Below are positions 27,506 to 37,617 of a stretch of DNA of 64,000 bases, in pieces; position 1 is the stretch's first letter, and each line of letters begins with the position of its first letter. The notes beneath the pieces are model-generated. The model made no database searches and was not told the origin of the DNA. It was given only the letters and a program-made list of their open reading frames with translations. The position numbers and the translations under genes are program-made. The DNA lies in contig JAWLAO010000005.1 in the NCBI GenBank assembly GCA_041395445.1, forward strand, positions 62,001 to 126,000, given 5' to 3'. The stretch comes from Gammaproteobacteria bacterium. GTDB lineage: Bacteria; Pseudomonadota; Gammaproteobacteria; Xanthomonadales; Marinicellaceae.

Positions 27506-28144
27506 ATTCTGAATTGGTTTTCCAGGCTGAATAAAGCCCAACTTTACTCCTGTTTGTTGTTGCCAGTAATACATGGTCTTGCATGTAAATTCTGTGCCGT
27601 TATCACATGTTATCTGATTCGGTTTCTTTCTCTGATCAATCAGTCTGTCTAAAAAATCCGCTACTTGACGGCCATTTATTGAGAATGAAACCAGCTGACC
27701 GATAACCTGACGAGAATAATCATCTATTACATTAAGTACCCTGAACCGTCTTCCATTTGCCAGTTGATCACTGACAAAATCCATAGACCATCTCATATCC
27801 ACTGATGAAGGCACCACCATTGGCAACCTTGGCCGAACCAGTTTTTTTCGTTTTCGTGTCCGTACTTGCAAGCCAAGCTCTTTGTATATACGATAAGTCC
27901 GCTTGCGATTGCAAACCAAACCCTCTGTTTTTAGAATACTGTGTAAAAACAAATAGCCATAACTGGGATGCCTTTTAGCTAATTCCAGCAAACGTAATCT
28001 GATACTTTTATCCTTGTCAGATTTATGATGATATCTGAAACCGCTCCGACTGATGCCTGCCAATTTACATGATGACCTTTCACTAAGATGAAAGGTTTTC
28101 TTCATGTGTTTGGCTATCTGCCTTTTACCAGCAGGCTTTACCAC
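27479..28144 (-). pseudogene. IS3 OrfB transposase, C-terminally truncated
   Basis: The 221-residue remainder of a DDE integrase-type transposase: HTH_21-like start (GISRSGFRYHHKS), YGYLFLHSILKTEG, first aspartate in RWSMDFVSD, second in TCDNGTEF. The sequence breaks off after FIQPGKPIQNAF, just before the catalytic glutamate and the C-terminal motif, so it cannot be active. It overlaps orfA by 7 bp in another frame, the usual IS3 frameshift arrangement. Confidence 0.88.
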
Positions 28145-28404
28145 TTTTTTGAGAGAACATCCCTCATTGCTTCATTCTCAAGAAGCTTTTCAGCCAGTAG
28201 CTTTTTCAATTTAGCATTTTCATGTTCCAATTCTTTGAGCCTTTTGGCTTCTGAAACTTCCAATCCCGCATACTTGCTTCGCCAGTTGTAGAAAGTGCCG
28301 TTGGAAATTCCAAGCTGGCGACAGATGTCATCAACCTTTACTCCGGATTCATGCTGTTTAATAGCTCTGATTATTTGTTCTTCTGTAAATCGTTTTTTCT
28401 TCAT
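28138..28404 (-). CDS. IS3 OrfA (HTH) protein
   Basis: An 88-residue protein with the tnp_8 helix-turn-helix: RFTEEQIIRAIKQHESG, then DICRQLGISNGTFYNWRSKY, followed by a leucine-zipper helix (LKELEHENAKLKKLLAEKL). Intact, but its OrfB partner is truncated. Binds terminal repeats in relatives. Confidence 0.9.
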   Translation of the reverse strand: MKKKRFTEEQIIRAIKQHESGVKVDDICRQLGISNGTFYNWRSKYAGLEVSEAKRLKELEHENAKLKKLLAEKLLENEAMRDVLSKKW

Positions 28405-28449
28405 TTTGAGATTTCCTGCGTTGTAGTTTAATTGGAAATCTCATCCTTG

Positions 28450-28734
28450 TCATGGTTCTTTTTTAAGGTCAGGAACGGTGAAGAATCGAACAATTACATG
28501 AGGTAAACCGGCTGTTCCAACCATTAAAGCAGCAGTTATGAATAACAAGTCTGTTGTACTTTTGGAGCCCGCAGTGAAAGCATTAAATCCTAACATTGTG
28601 ACAATTTCATCAAGTTTTGCCAGTAAAGAAATATCCTGACCTACTAGATTACTACCAAATGCCAGTTGTGGAATAGGATTGCCGGTAATTTGAACTGAGA
28701 TAAATATTGCCGGAACCATATAAGCAAAAATCAA
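28450..28734 (-). pseudogene. Internal fragment of the sodium:solute symporter
   Basis: About 94 residues of the same SLC5-type gene as the remnant at 27328-27505. It reads IFAYMVPAIFISVQITGNPIPQLAFG and, further on, FITAALMVGTAGLPHVIVRFFTVP; the block GTAGLPHVIVRFFTVP is strongly conserved in acetate/actP-like and VC_2705 symporters. Its right end joins the kinase remnant on the opposite strand at about 28731-28740 (first four spans lost); its left end is cut by the IS3 element. Confidence 0.85.
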
Positions 28735-29766
28735 CTGTTTTGTTCATTGCTTTCTGAGAAAAGTGATGAACTCCCCGAAGATATACGTTCGACAGTGAAT
28801 GATTTGGATCACTCGCTCAGATCTGCCGAAAATTTGCTTGGTGCTTTGCTTGATATTGCAAAGATTGATGCCGGAGGTATCAGTATTGATAAAAGTAATG
28901 TTTCAATTAATCAACTCTTTGAGTATCTAACAAATCAGTACAAATCATTAGCAGCGAAAAAAGGTTTGAAATTCAAGGTTCGCAGTAATGACTTTTTTAC
29001 TTTCTCAGATAAAAAATTGTTACACCGAGTTTTGTAGAATCTGACTAATAACGCCCTGAAATACACAGAAAAAGGCGGAGTGTTACTGACTTGCAGAAAA
29101 CAAAAAGAATCGCTGGAAATTTATGTGATTGATACAGGTTCCGGATTAAATAATGACGAAAAAGAATTGATATTTAAGGATTTTTATCGTCTTGATAAAC
29201 ATGTTTCCAATAAGCAAGAACAAGGTCTTGGGTTAGGATTATCCATTGTTGACCGAATTATCAAGCAGCTTGGACATAATTTAACAATCCGCTCAATCCC
29301 TGGAAAAGGTTCATCTTTTAGACTGACAGTCCCAATGGTTACTCCTGAAATCATTCAGTTGGAAAACACCACTGTTACAACTGAAAAACAAACTCAGCAA
29401 GTTTCAAAAGCCAAAATTTTATGCATCGACAACGACGGTCGAATTCTTGAAGGCATGAATTTGCTGGTTTCCAATTGGGGTTATCCTATTCGATGTGCAT
29501 TAGGCAGGACACAGGCTTATCAAATTTTAGATGATGGTTTTGCCCCTGAGATTTTATTGGTTGACTATCATCTTGATAACGAAACAGGGTTACAATTGAT
29601 TGAAGACGTTTTTAAAAAATATCAATTTCAATGTCCTGTGATTGTGATAACAGCCAACAGAACTGAAGAGTTAAAGGCAGAAATAGAACAAGGAAATTTC
29701 TATTTATTGAACAAACCGATTAGGCCTGCTGTATTAAGAAGTATAATAAACAAACTGCAAATTTAA
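28732..29766 (+). pseudogene. CrbS-like hybrid histidine kinase, 5'-truncated with a nonsense codon
   Basis: The 3' part of a hybrid kinase. It has a helical region with SLRSAENLLGALLDIAKIDAGGI (just after the H-box), the N-box NLTNNALKYTEKGG, G boxes (IDTGSG, GLGLGLSI), then a receiver domain with ILLVDYHLDNETG and a conserved lysine in LNKP. The H-box histidine and everything upstream are gone; relatives carry an SLC5 transporter domain there. TAG at 29035-29037 replaces the expected glutamine (RVLQNL). A kinase of this type pairs with a LuxR regulator to control acs in Vibrio and Pseudomonas (CrbS/CrbR). Confidence 0.85.
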
Positions 29767-29801
29767 TAGTCATAAAAATTGAGTATGCTAAAATAGTCAG
29801 A

Positions 29802-31988
29802 ATGAAAAAAATAAACAACATTATTGTCATATTGATGATATCAGGATTCTTGTTATTTTTTACGAGTGTTTCATTTTCACAAATAAACTTAGCAGTCGGA
29901 AATGAGAACTCAGACGCTCCTGCTATTCCAATAGTAGAGAATTTGTCAGTCAAATGGTGGCAGTACTTTGAATCAGCGAATGATATAGAAGAAATTAATC
30001 ATAAATTTGAGGAGTTCTTAGAAGGATTAAAAACCAGTGTAGCCCAAAATAATATTAATGAGTCAGAAGCAACAATTGAAAACATCAAAACTCTTTTTAA
30101 TCAATATGTTAAACAAAGATATTCAGATATCACAGCTCCAACTGATGAGTCTTTTACAACTCAAGAAAAATACACAATTAAGGAACTGCTTGAATATAAT
30201 AATCATATTTTAAAAATCAAAAAGCGTATTCATCAAACTGAAGAAGAAAAACAATCAATCAATGAAAATCTTCTGTCTGCGAATCAACAAATTGATCAAC
30301 AAAAAATTAAATACTATGATTTATCAAACACCAATGAAGATAAGATTCAAGCAGGTCTCGAGTGGATAATACTTCGTATAAAGTTAGCCTTAGAAAATTT
30401 GAGATATTCACACATTGAAGAAAAAAACAAATATGACATCAATCAACTGGATTTCTTAAACACGAATGTGTCAAGCATGATTTCAAAGCTAGAAATCACT
30501 GAAAATGCAAAGCCCGATATTGATGTTCAAAAACTCACAGATAAATTAAAGAATCTTGAACAAAAGATAGATTTATTTAGTATTAAGCTCACAGAGAGCT
30601 TTGATGATAGTGATGAATCCCATATAAAAAAAGATATTATTAAACTGGATTTGGCATTATCTTTGATTGAGTCGAGTAAAACTCAAATGTTATTGCAAAG
30701 GAATCAACATATTGAGCTTCTAACCACCATGTATAATACTTCAAAAGTGGATTTATTAGAGGTCAGAAAGTATCTAACTGATTCTGATATCAAAGCAAAG
30801 GAAAATGAAAAAGCGATCGCAGAATGGCAAAAATTGGCTCTGAATATGTTGTTGTTATCTATTTCTGAGCAAGGAAATAAAACCCCTAAAAAGATTTTGC
30901 AATTGGATAAATCAAAGAGAGAGAAAGCACAACAAGTTATCAAAGACTTGGAAAGTCTAAAATCCAATAATCAAGAGAATCTATTTATCCTTGGTTTGAT
31001 TAATAACAAACTGAAAGAAGTTGATACCGGATTTACCAAGACCTGGTCATTGATAAAAGATTTTATCACATCGTCGAAAGATAATATTGTCAGTTTTATA
31101 TATAAACCAATCTTCACCATCAATGAATATCCTGTCACATTGCTTCCATTAATTAAGTTGCTATTGATTATTTTTGTTGCATATATCATTTCAAAAATAG
31201 TGACATTTTTTATTCACAGAATTGAAAAGCGACTGAAGATTGACCGAATGAATGATCGCTCGTCAATTTATCTAATGCATAGGTTGTTGAATTATCTCAT
31301 TATTTTGATTTCTGTGATTACCGGATTCAGTGTGCTTGGAATTAATCTTGGCAATATTACTTTGATTGCAGGTGCATTGTCGGTTGGTATTGGTTTTGGT
31401 TTACAAAATCTGGTGAGTAACTTTGTATCAGGTTTAACAATCATGTTTGAAAGAACTTTGAGTGTCGGAGACTATATTGAGGTTGATGGACAAACCACAG
31501 GGGTTGTTAGAGAAATACGGGCTCGTAGCACGAGGATAAATACCAATGATAACATTGATATCATTATTCCCAACTCGGACTTGGTGACCAACAAAATCAT
31601 TAACTGGACGCTCAAAGAGTCCATTCGCAGGATTAAAATTTCATTTGGGGTTGCCTATGGTACAGATAAAGAATTAGTGAAAAAGGCAGCTTTGGAAGCG
31701 GCTGACAATGTTCAATACACTTTACATAATATTCACGGTAAAGAACCGGATGTCTGGTTGATGGAGTTTGGTGATAATAGTGTGAATTATTTGTTGTTAG
31801 TTTGGGTTGCCCACTATGGACTGAGACGACCGAACAGGATAAAAAACTATTATAACTGGGAATTGGATACCGCATTTAAAAAGTATGGAATTGAAATTCC
31901 TTTCCCTCAGCGAGATGTGCATCTGAATATTGTGAGAAAATCTAAAGAATCCAACACTGATTTTAAGAAAACCGAGAACGAAGAATGA
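29802..31988 (+). CDS. Large mechanosensitive channel of the MscS superfamily
   Basis: A 728-residue MscK-like or YbdG/MscM-like channel. Signal peptide or first span (MISGFLLFFTSVSFS); a long periplasmic region of coiled-coil character (residues about 40-420, many NEE/KQKI repeats); then spans LIKLLLIIFVAYIISKIVTFF and YLIILISVITGFSVLGINL. The MscS pore helix GALSVGIGFGLQNLVSNFVSGLTIMFERTLSVGDYIEV is intact, and the cytoplasmic beta domain has the IIIPNSDLVTNKIINWT motif. The only intact gene in the 27.3-34.6 kb decay zone. Confidence 0.9.
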   Translation: MKKINNIIVILMISGFLLFFTSVSFSQINLAVGNENSDAPAIPIVENLSVKWWQYFESANDIEEINHKFEEFLEGLKTSVAQNNINESEATIENIKTLFNQYVKQRYSDITAPTDESFTTQEKYTIKELLEYNNHILKIKKRIHQTEEEKQSINENLLSANQQIDQQKIKYYDLSNTNEDKIQAGLEWIILRIKLALENLRYSHIEEKNKYDINQLDFLNTNVSSMISKLEITENAKPDIDVQKLTDKLKNLEQKIDLFSIKLTESFDDSDESHIKKDIIKLDLALSLIESSKTQMLLQRNQHIELLTTMYNTSKVDLLEVRKYLTDSDIKAKENEKAIAEWQKLALNMLLLSISEQGNKTPKKILQLDKSKREKAQQVIKDLESLKSNNQENLFILGLINNKLKEVDTGFTKTWSLIKDFITSSKDNIVSFIYKPIFTINEYPVTLLPLIKLLLIIFVAYIISKIVTFFIHRIEKRLKIDRMNDRSSIYLMHRLLNYLIILISVITGFSVLGINLGNITLIAGALSVGIGFGLQNLVSNFVSGLTIMFERTLSVGDYIEVDGQTTGVVREIRARSTRINTNDNIDIIIPNSDLVTNKIINWTLKESIRRIKISFGVAYGTDKELVKKAALEAADNVQYTLHNIHGKEPDVWLMEFGDNSVNYLLLVWVAHYGLRRPNRIKNYYNWELDTAFKKYGIEIPFPQRDVHLNIVRKSKESNTDFKKTENEE

Positions 31989-32020
31989 TTTTTACATGAA
32001 TCGAATTAATACAGAATATT

Positions 32021-32671
32021 TTACTCAGCCAACTCAATTGAAGTTACTTTCATAACAGCCTGCGTTCTGTTGTTCACATTTAATTTTCGCATGATTGCTG
32101 TGACATGGGCTTTGACTGTAGCCTAGGTGATGTGCAAGTCATAAGCGATTTGTTTGTTGAGAAGACCTTGTTTAATCATTTGCAGAACTTTGTATTGTTG
32201 CGGTGTTAGTTCTGAAACAGCTTGAGTGATTTGTTTGATTTCTTCATTGTCAAGTGGAGAAGCAAAGTCGATTTCTTCAGGAAAAAACAAATTTTCTTCA
32301 AGAACTGAGCGAATCCCGGCTCGTATTGATTCAATATTTGCGGATTTACTGATATAGCCGAGTGCTCCAAAAGTCTTTGCCTGTCTGATGATTTCTGCTT
32401 TTTCAACCCCAGAAATCATGATGACAGGTATATTCGGATAATTCGATTGCATATAACTCAGAGAAGAAAAACCATCAGCTCCGGGCATGTTCAAATCTAA
32501 AATCAATAAGTCCGCTTCGTCGTTTTCTTTTACTTGTTTGCGTAGGTCATCGAGTGATTCGCATTCAATAATATCGCAATTTTCATAATCAGAAGTGATT
32601 GATTGTTTCAATGCAATTCTGAACATAGGATGGTCATCGGCGATTATTATTTTTTCAACATCGAAGAACAT
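32021..32671 (-). pseudogene. CrbR-like LuxR-family response regulator with a stop in its DNA-binding domain
   Basis: The receiver domain is intact: IIADDHPMFR, phosphorylated aspartate in LLILDLNMPGADG, ISGVEKAE, and lysine in GYISKSA. A LuxR helix-turn-helix follows: LTPQQYKVLQMIKQGLLNKQIAYDLHIT. There TAG at 32123-32125 stands where E is expected (HIT-E-ATVKAHVTAIMRKLNV); the frame then stays open to TAA at 32021. As it stands, a 182-residue protein lacking the recognition helix would be made. Homologues next to acs are CrbR-type activators. Confidence 0.85.
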
Positions 32672-32691
32672 ATTATTTATTCACAAAACAA

Positions 32692-34633
32692 TTAACGATT
32701 CATGCGATTTTCAATCAAATGTTGCACCACTTCAGGTTCTGCCAATGTGGAAATATCACCGAGATTTTCATAATCATTAGCAGCAATTTTACGCAGAATT
32801 CTTCTCATAATTTTGCCGGATCGTGTTTTTGGAAGTCCCGGAGCCCATTGAATCTTATCCGGCGTTGCAATCGGACCGATTTCTTTTCGCACCCATTTAA
32901 CCAGTTCAGTTCTTAACTCTTCAGTTTCAAAAGTTCCTTTATTCAGTGTGACATAAGCATAAATTCCTTGCCCTTTAATATCATGCGGATAGCCGACAAC
33001 AGCGGCTTCGGCAACATCATGATGAGCCACTAAAGCGCTTTCAACTTCAGCAGTTCCCATGCGATGCCCTGAAACATTCAGAACATCATCAACACGTCCG
33101 GTAATCCATAAATAGCCGTCTTCATCTCGTTTTGCTCCATCGCCGGTGGTGTAGTAACCGGCAAACGCGGCAAAATAGGTTTGATAGAACCGGCCATGAT
33201 CGCCGTAAACCGTACGCATTTGTCCCGGCCAGCTATCAGCAATCACCAGATTGCCTTCATTAGCACCATCCAGTGTTTTACCTTCATTGTCCAGTAACTT
33301 CGGTTGAATTCCAAAAAATGGTAAAGTTGCCGAGCCGGGTTTCAAGTCAATCGCGCAGGGCAGAGGAGTAATCATTATGCCGCCGGTTTCTGTTTGCCAC
33401 CAAGTATCAACAATCGGACAACGCTCTTCACCAACAACTTCATAATACCATTTCCAAGCCTCCGGGTTGATAGGTTCGCCGACTGAACCAAGAATACGCA
33501 ATGATTTCCTTGATGTCGCTTTGACCAAATCATCACCTTCTTTCATGATGGCTCTGATTGCTGTTGGTGCAGTGTAACAAATATTCACCTGATGTTTATC
33601 ACAGACTTGCCAGAAACGACTGAAATTTGGATAGTTGGGAACACCTTCAAACATTAAAGTCGTTGCACCATTTGCAAGTGGTCCGTAAACCACATAGCTA
33701 TGACCGGTAATCCAACCAACATCAGCAGTACACCAGTAAATATCACCGGGTTGATAATCAAAAACATATTGGAAAGTCATAGAAGCATAAACCAGATAAC
33801 CACCTGTGGTATGCAAAACACCTTTTGGCTTGCCGGTTGAACCAGAAGTGTACAGAATGAATAACGGGTCTTCCGCATTCATAGGTTCCGGTTCGCAATC
33901 GCTCGTTACATCCTGGCAGAAACATCATGATACCAATGGTCATGATCTTTCCAGTTTACTTCCTCATCGGATGTTTTAATCACCAAAACCGACTCCAGAT
34001 AATCTTTCACACCACTTTTTTCTGTCGCCTTATCGACATTTTTTTCAGCGGTATAACTTTGTTCCCACGTACTCCACGATCGGCGGTAATCACCAACTTG
34101 GATTTACAATCAATAATTCGATCACCCAAAGCATCCGGTGAAAAACCACCAAACACCACCGAATGAATCGCACCAATACGTGCACAAGCAAGCATCGCAT
34201 AAGCCGCCTCAGGAATCATTGGCATGTACAACGTCACTCTGTCACCTTTGACGACGCCAAGTTTCTTGAATGTGTTTGCCATTTTACAAACTTCATCATA
34301 AAGTTTCTGGTATGAAATCTTATCAGAGACATCCGGATTATCGCCTTCCCAGATGATTGCCGTTTGATTCGCTTTATCTTTTAAATGTCTGTCAATGCAA
34401 TTGTATGAAACATTCAATTCACCATCAGCATACCAGCGTATATGCAAATCGTCTTTGGCAAAAGAAACATCTTTAACTTCGGTATAAGGCTTAAACCAGG
34501 CCAGTCGCTGACCTTGCTCTTTCCAAAAGCCAACATTATCCTCAATGGATTGCTGGTACATGGTTTGATATTTTTGCTGATCACAATTGGTTCTTTCTTT
34601 ACACTGTGGATTGATTGGATAAATTGATTTCAT
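32692..34633 (-). pseudogene. acs: Acetyl-CoA synthetase with two frameshifts
   Basis: Activates acetate to acetyl-CoA. The whole length of about 647 codons is present: N-terminal QSIEDNVGFWKEQGQRLAWFKPY, core YTSGSTGKPKGVLHTTGGY, WWQTETGG, TGDGAKRDEDGYLWITGRVDD, and the acetylatable lysine near SGKIMRR. The frame breaks at 34039-34045 (seven Ts; eight would restore PLKKNVDKA) and at 33912-33913 (CC; CCC would restore the frame into EPEPMNAEDP). Both are single-base losses in runs. Confidence 0.92.
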
Positions 34634-35284
34634 TTTTTCATTTCCTGTAAAAGTTTAATCATTACATCTTTGAATACTGTTTTCTATTATACTTTAGTTG
34701 AGGGGTTATTTTTAGATTTTTTTATTGCTCTTTATTGGTGTCATACGGAGCGAAGTGTGCGAAGCACACGAAGTCGAATGTATCTTTAATAATCGATATG
34801 TTATTCCCGATCATGTACCTGTCATCCTCGTGCTTGACACGGGGATCTAGTCATTTAATGTTCCTTTTTGCTCGTGCGAAAAAGGAACGCAAAAAGCACG
34901 CCCCGACATTTAGGCCTTCGGCTTCCTTCAATGCTCGATAATTTTGGCGTTTGCAAAAACTCACATTGCAAGCAATGTTCAAACACTTGCAAACTTATTT
35001 CCAAATTTACCTGCGCGTCTCAGCGAAATGTAAGGGGGGGATTATTCCTGTGATATACAATAACCTGTCATTTTTGTAAAAGTATAATATTACGATGACA
35101 AATCCTGTAGATACTGTCTTAAAGTTCAAGCATTATATCAAATTATTTGTCAGCTACAGAACAACCATGGGGCTCTGCCCCAAACCCCGAAGTATTTATA
35201 AAACAAAAGCAAGTTATGTTACAATGTTTATGTGGTACAGGCAGAAGTGCCAATGACCATAAACGGAAGCAAGGGCAAACTATT
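34634..35284. repeat. Gene-free 650-bp spacer packed with short palindromes
   Basis: No credible gene. It holds GTGTGC-GAA-GCACAC (34755-34769), a block CATCCTCGTGCTTGACACGGG (about 34822-34843) of a type that recurs between genes in many proteobacteria, TTCCTTTTT/AAAAAGGAA (34861-34869, 34879-34887), a seven-G run (35034-35040), GGGGC-TCT-GCCCC (35169-35181), and GGCAAACTA/TAGTTTGCC (35274-35294), the last also ending the IS110 remnant. These look like dispersed intergenic repeats or miniature-element debris between acs and the transposase. Confidence 0.55.
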
Positions 35285-35836
35285 TTAGTTTGCCTTGCAT
35301 TTTTTATAATTTGGATTAAATGCAGTTTCCGATTTCAAAACTCCATAAGAAAGAACTAGCAGCTTCCTCATTACAGCACAAATTGCTACTTTCTTGGGTT
35401 TACCTTTGTTTATCAATTTGTCATAAAAGTTGATAAGAATTGGATTGTATTTCTTAGCAACTATAGCTGGCATGTATAAAGATTTACGTAGTCGTTTATG
35501 ACCCATTTTTGATAATCTAGAGACCTTCAGACTAGTACCAGAGTTTTCAATAAAAGGGTTGATACCTGCATAACTGGTTACTTGCCCAGATGTCGCAAAT
35601 AAAGAAATATCACCAAGATATGCCAATATTGACCAAGCTGTTATTTCTCCAATTCCATCAATTGTAATCAATAGTTTTACCTGTTTTTTTAGAATCAAAT
35701 CTTGATTGACACATTCTTTTATTGAGTTTTTAATGACCTTTATTTGTTTTTCAAAGTGCTTTATTGTTTGCTTTATGAATTTAACGGAGACTTTATCTAG
35801 GGTTGATTCTAAATGATTTGACGACGTACAGACCAA
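35285..35836 (-). pseudogene. IS110-family transposase, N-terminal part missing
   Basis: About 183 residues from the C-terminal half of an IS116/IS110/IS902 transposase, including ITIDGIGEITAWSILAYLGD, the conserved FATSGQVTSYAGINP, and KMGHKRLRKSLYMPAIVA with the catalytic-serine region. The N-terminal DEDD domain is absent; the 110 bases upstream keep only a few transposase-like codons before other sequence begins. Inactive. A GGCAAACTA/TAGTTTGCC hairpin spans its stop codon. Confidence 0.85.
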
Positions 35837-35973
35837 AATTGCTCTTTATTCTCAATGGATTCTGTGTAAACGGATAGATACTTCTGCATGATTCAAACTT
35901 AAATTTGTACGAATCCAAACAGACTAGCATAAAACCAACCGAAATCAATTAGACTTTAGCAGTATTTTTGTTG

Positions 35974-36762
35974 TTAATCTTGTGAAATAAGAATTTCTGG
36001 AAAATTTGTTGAATTACTTTCGGGTATCGGATAATTATCATCACTGTGAAAGGTGAAAACGGCTGAGTTTTTACTTTTTTGTGTTTTATTATTGCCGGCG
36101 GCATGAAAAATAGCAGCATGAAAAAACAATAAATCACCTTGTTTCATTTCGACATTTTGGGCTTTCTCAATCCATTGCATAGATTCTGGCAAATCTTCTC
36201 TGAGGAAAAGTCTTGCGTCTAATAGTTCTCTGGGTGTTTGCCATTGATGAGATTGTGGAATAACTTGCAAACAACCGTTTTCTGTAACTTCATCATCTAA
36301 AGGCAACCAGGTATTTATGAGATGATTATTGGCAAAATTCCAGTATCGAGTGTCTTTGTGCCAATGAGTTTCTGAGCTGAATTGTGGTTGTTTTGTCATC
36401 ACGCAATTGTGATGAGATTGCACAAAAAAGATTTTTTCCGATTGAAATAAATCTTTCAAAACTTGTATAACCTTTTGATTATTAATCCAAATTTTAAAAA
36501 CTTCATCACGCGAATAGGCGAGCTTCAATCGTCTGATAGTGTCACCGCCTTTTTCTTCCACAGTTTTGGGAGAACCCGGATAATTGACCTCTTGCTCCAA
36601 TTCAAAAGGAGCGATGCGGTTTTTAAGATGTTGTTCTGTAGTTTCCTGAATTCGTTGAACGATTGTTTTATCAATAAAATTTCTTTTTATCAGATAACCG
36701 TTTTTTTTAAAAAAATCCCATTCAGATTGTGATAATATTTCCAGCTTGTTCAATATATTCAT
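35974..36762 (-). CDS. Phytanoyl-CoA dioxygenase (PhyH) family protein
   Basis: A 262-residue Fe(II)/2-oxoglutarate oxygenase. The N-terminal SEWDFFKKNGYLIKRNFID is typical. The iron ligands are in THWHKDTRYWNF (HxD) and FFHAAIFHAAGNN (distal histidine), and the 2-oxoglutarate arginine may be in TPRELLDAR. Length matches the family; the substrate is unknown. It begins downstream of a short AT-rich space shared with the divergent HAD gene and ends before the IS110 remnant. Confidence 0.88.
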   Translation of the reverse strand: MNILNKLEILSQSEWDFFKKNGYLIKRNFIDKTIVQRIQETTEQHLKNRIAPFELEQEVNYPGSPKTVEEKGGDTIRRLKLAYSRDEVFKIWINNQKVIQVLKDLFQSEKIFFVQSHHNCVMTKQPQFSSETHWHKDTRYWNFANNHLINTWLPLDDEVTENGCLQVIPQSHQWQTPRELLDARLFLREDLPESMQWIEKAQNVEMKQGDLLFFHAAIFHAAGNNKTQKSKNSAVFTFHSDDNYPIPESNSTNFPEILISQD

Positions 36763-36837
36763 TGGATTAAAGTTGGCGTGAATTATAAGGTATTCGTACG
36801 ATAAATTCTCAATAAATAAATGTTAATATGATTTTCC

Positions 36838-37536
36838 ATGCATGAAAAAATAAAAAAATACCGTTGGTTGATATTTGATGCCGATAACACTTTGTTTGAT
36901 TATAACGAAGCAGAAAAGTGCGCTTTGTTGAAAACACTGGATGATTTTGAAATTCAGTATCCACTTGAGACTATTATTGAGACTTATCATCGAATTAACC
37001 ACCGACTTTGGATGCAGTTTGAAAAAGGTGAGATTAAATCTCAAAAAGAAATTAAACTCAAACGCACCACACAGCTTTTTGATGCTTTAGATGTAACCAG
37101 AGATGTGGAACAGTTTGCCGAAGATTATTTGTTTAATTTATCTCAAAACGGACAATTGTTTAGAAATGCGATGGAGGTCATTGATAAATTATCGAACAAT
37201 CACCAAATGGTTATTATGACGAATGGTATGACAGCAGTGCAAAAACCGCGTTTTGCGGCATCTCCAATTACCAAATACTTCGAGCATGTGATTATTTCTG
37301 AAGAGATTAAGCACTCAAAGCCATCAAAAGAGATTTTTGATTATGCTTTTGGATTGATGAATTCGCCGGAAAAACACGAGGTTTTGATGATTGGTGATAA
37401 TCTTGGCTCGGATGTTCAAGGTGGAATTAACTATGGGATTGATACTGTTTGGTTCAACTTGTATCAGCAGAAAGCAAAACACAAAGCCACCTATGAGGTC
37501 AGAAACTTGCGGGAGTTTATCGGCAAAGCGGAATAA
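36838..37536 (+). CDS. yjjG: HAD-family pyrimidine 5'-nucleotidase (YjjG type)
   Basis: A 232-residue HAD phosphatase that dephosphorylates nucleoside monophosphates, including non-canonical pyrimidines. Motif I FDADNTLFDYNEAE is the YjjG signature, motif II is IMTNG, motif III lysine is in HSKPSKEIFDYA, and motif IV is MIGDNLGSDVQGGINYG. A C1-type cap lies between I and II. It starts at ATG 36838, 75 bases from the divergent PhyH start. Confidence 0.9.
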   Translation: MHEKIKKYRWLIFDADNTLFDYNEAEKCALLKTLDDFEIQYPLETIIETYHRINHRLWMQFEKGEIKSQKEIKLKRTTQLFDALDVTRDVEQFAEDYLFNLSQNGQLFRNAMEVIDKLSNNHQMVIMTNGMTAVQKPRFAASPITKYFEHVIISEEIKHSKPSKEIFDYAFGLMNSPEKHEVLMIGDNLGSDVQGGINYGIDTVWFNLYQQKAKHKATYEVRNLREFIGKAE

Positions 37537-37617
37537 TTTGACAACATAATTGTTAAACCTTGTACATTGGCTTTATAAAATTTAAAATTCTCAAAAATTT
37601 ATATTTTTCATTGAATT

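Larger units (their letters stand above)
27479..28460 (-). mobile_element. IS3-family insertion sequence, truncated at its 3' side
   Basis: Contains an intact orfA and an orfB that loses its end. The upstream edge is near 28455, where symporter sequence (RFFTVPDLKK) stops; GATTTCC/GGAAATC repeats flank the promoter region at 28411-28441. On the other side the element ends inside orfB at about 27500 and runs straight into the symporter C-terminus. The missing end, together with several hundred symporter residues, indicates a deletion anchored in the element after insertion. Confidence 0.8.
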
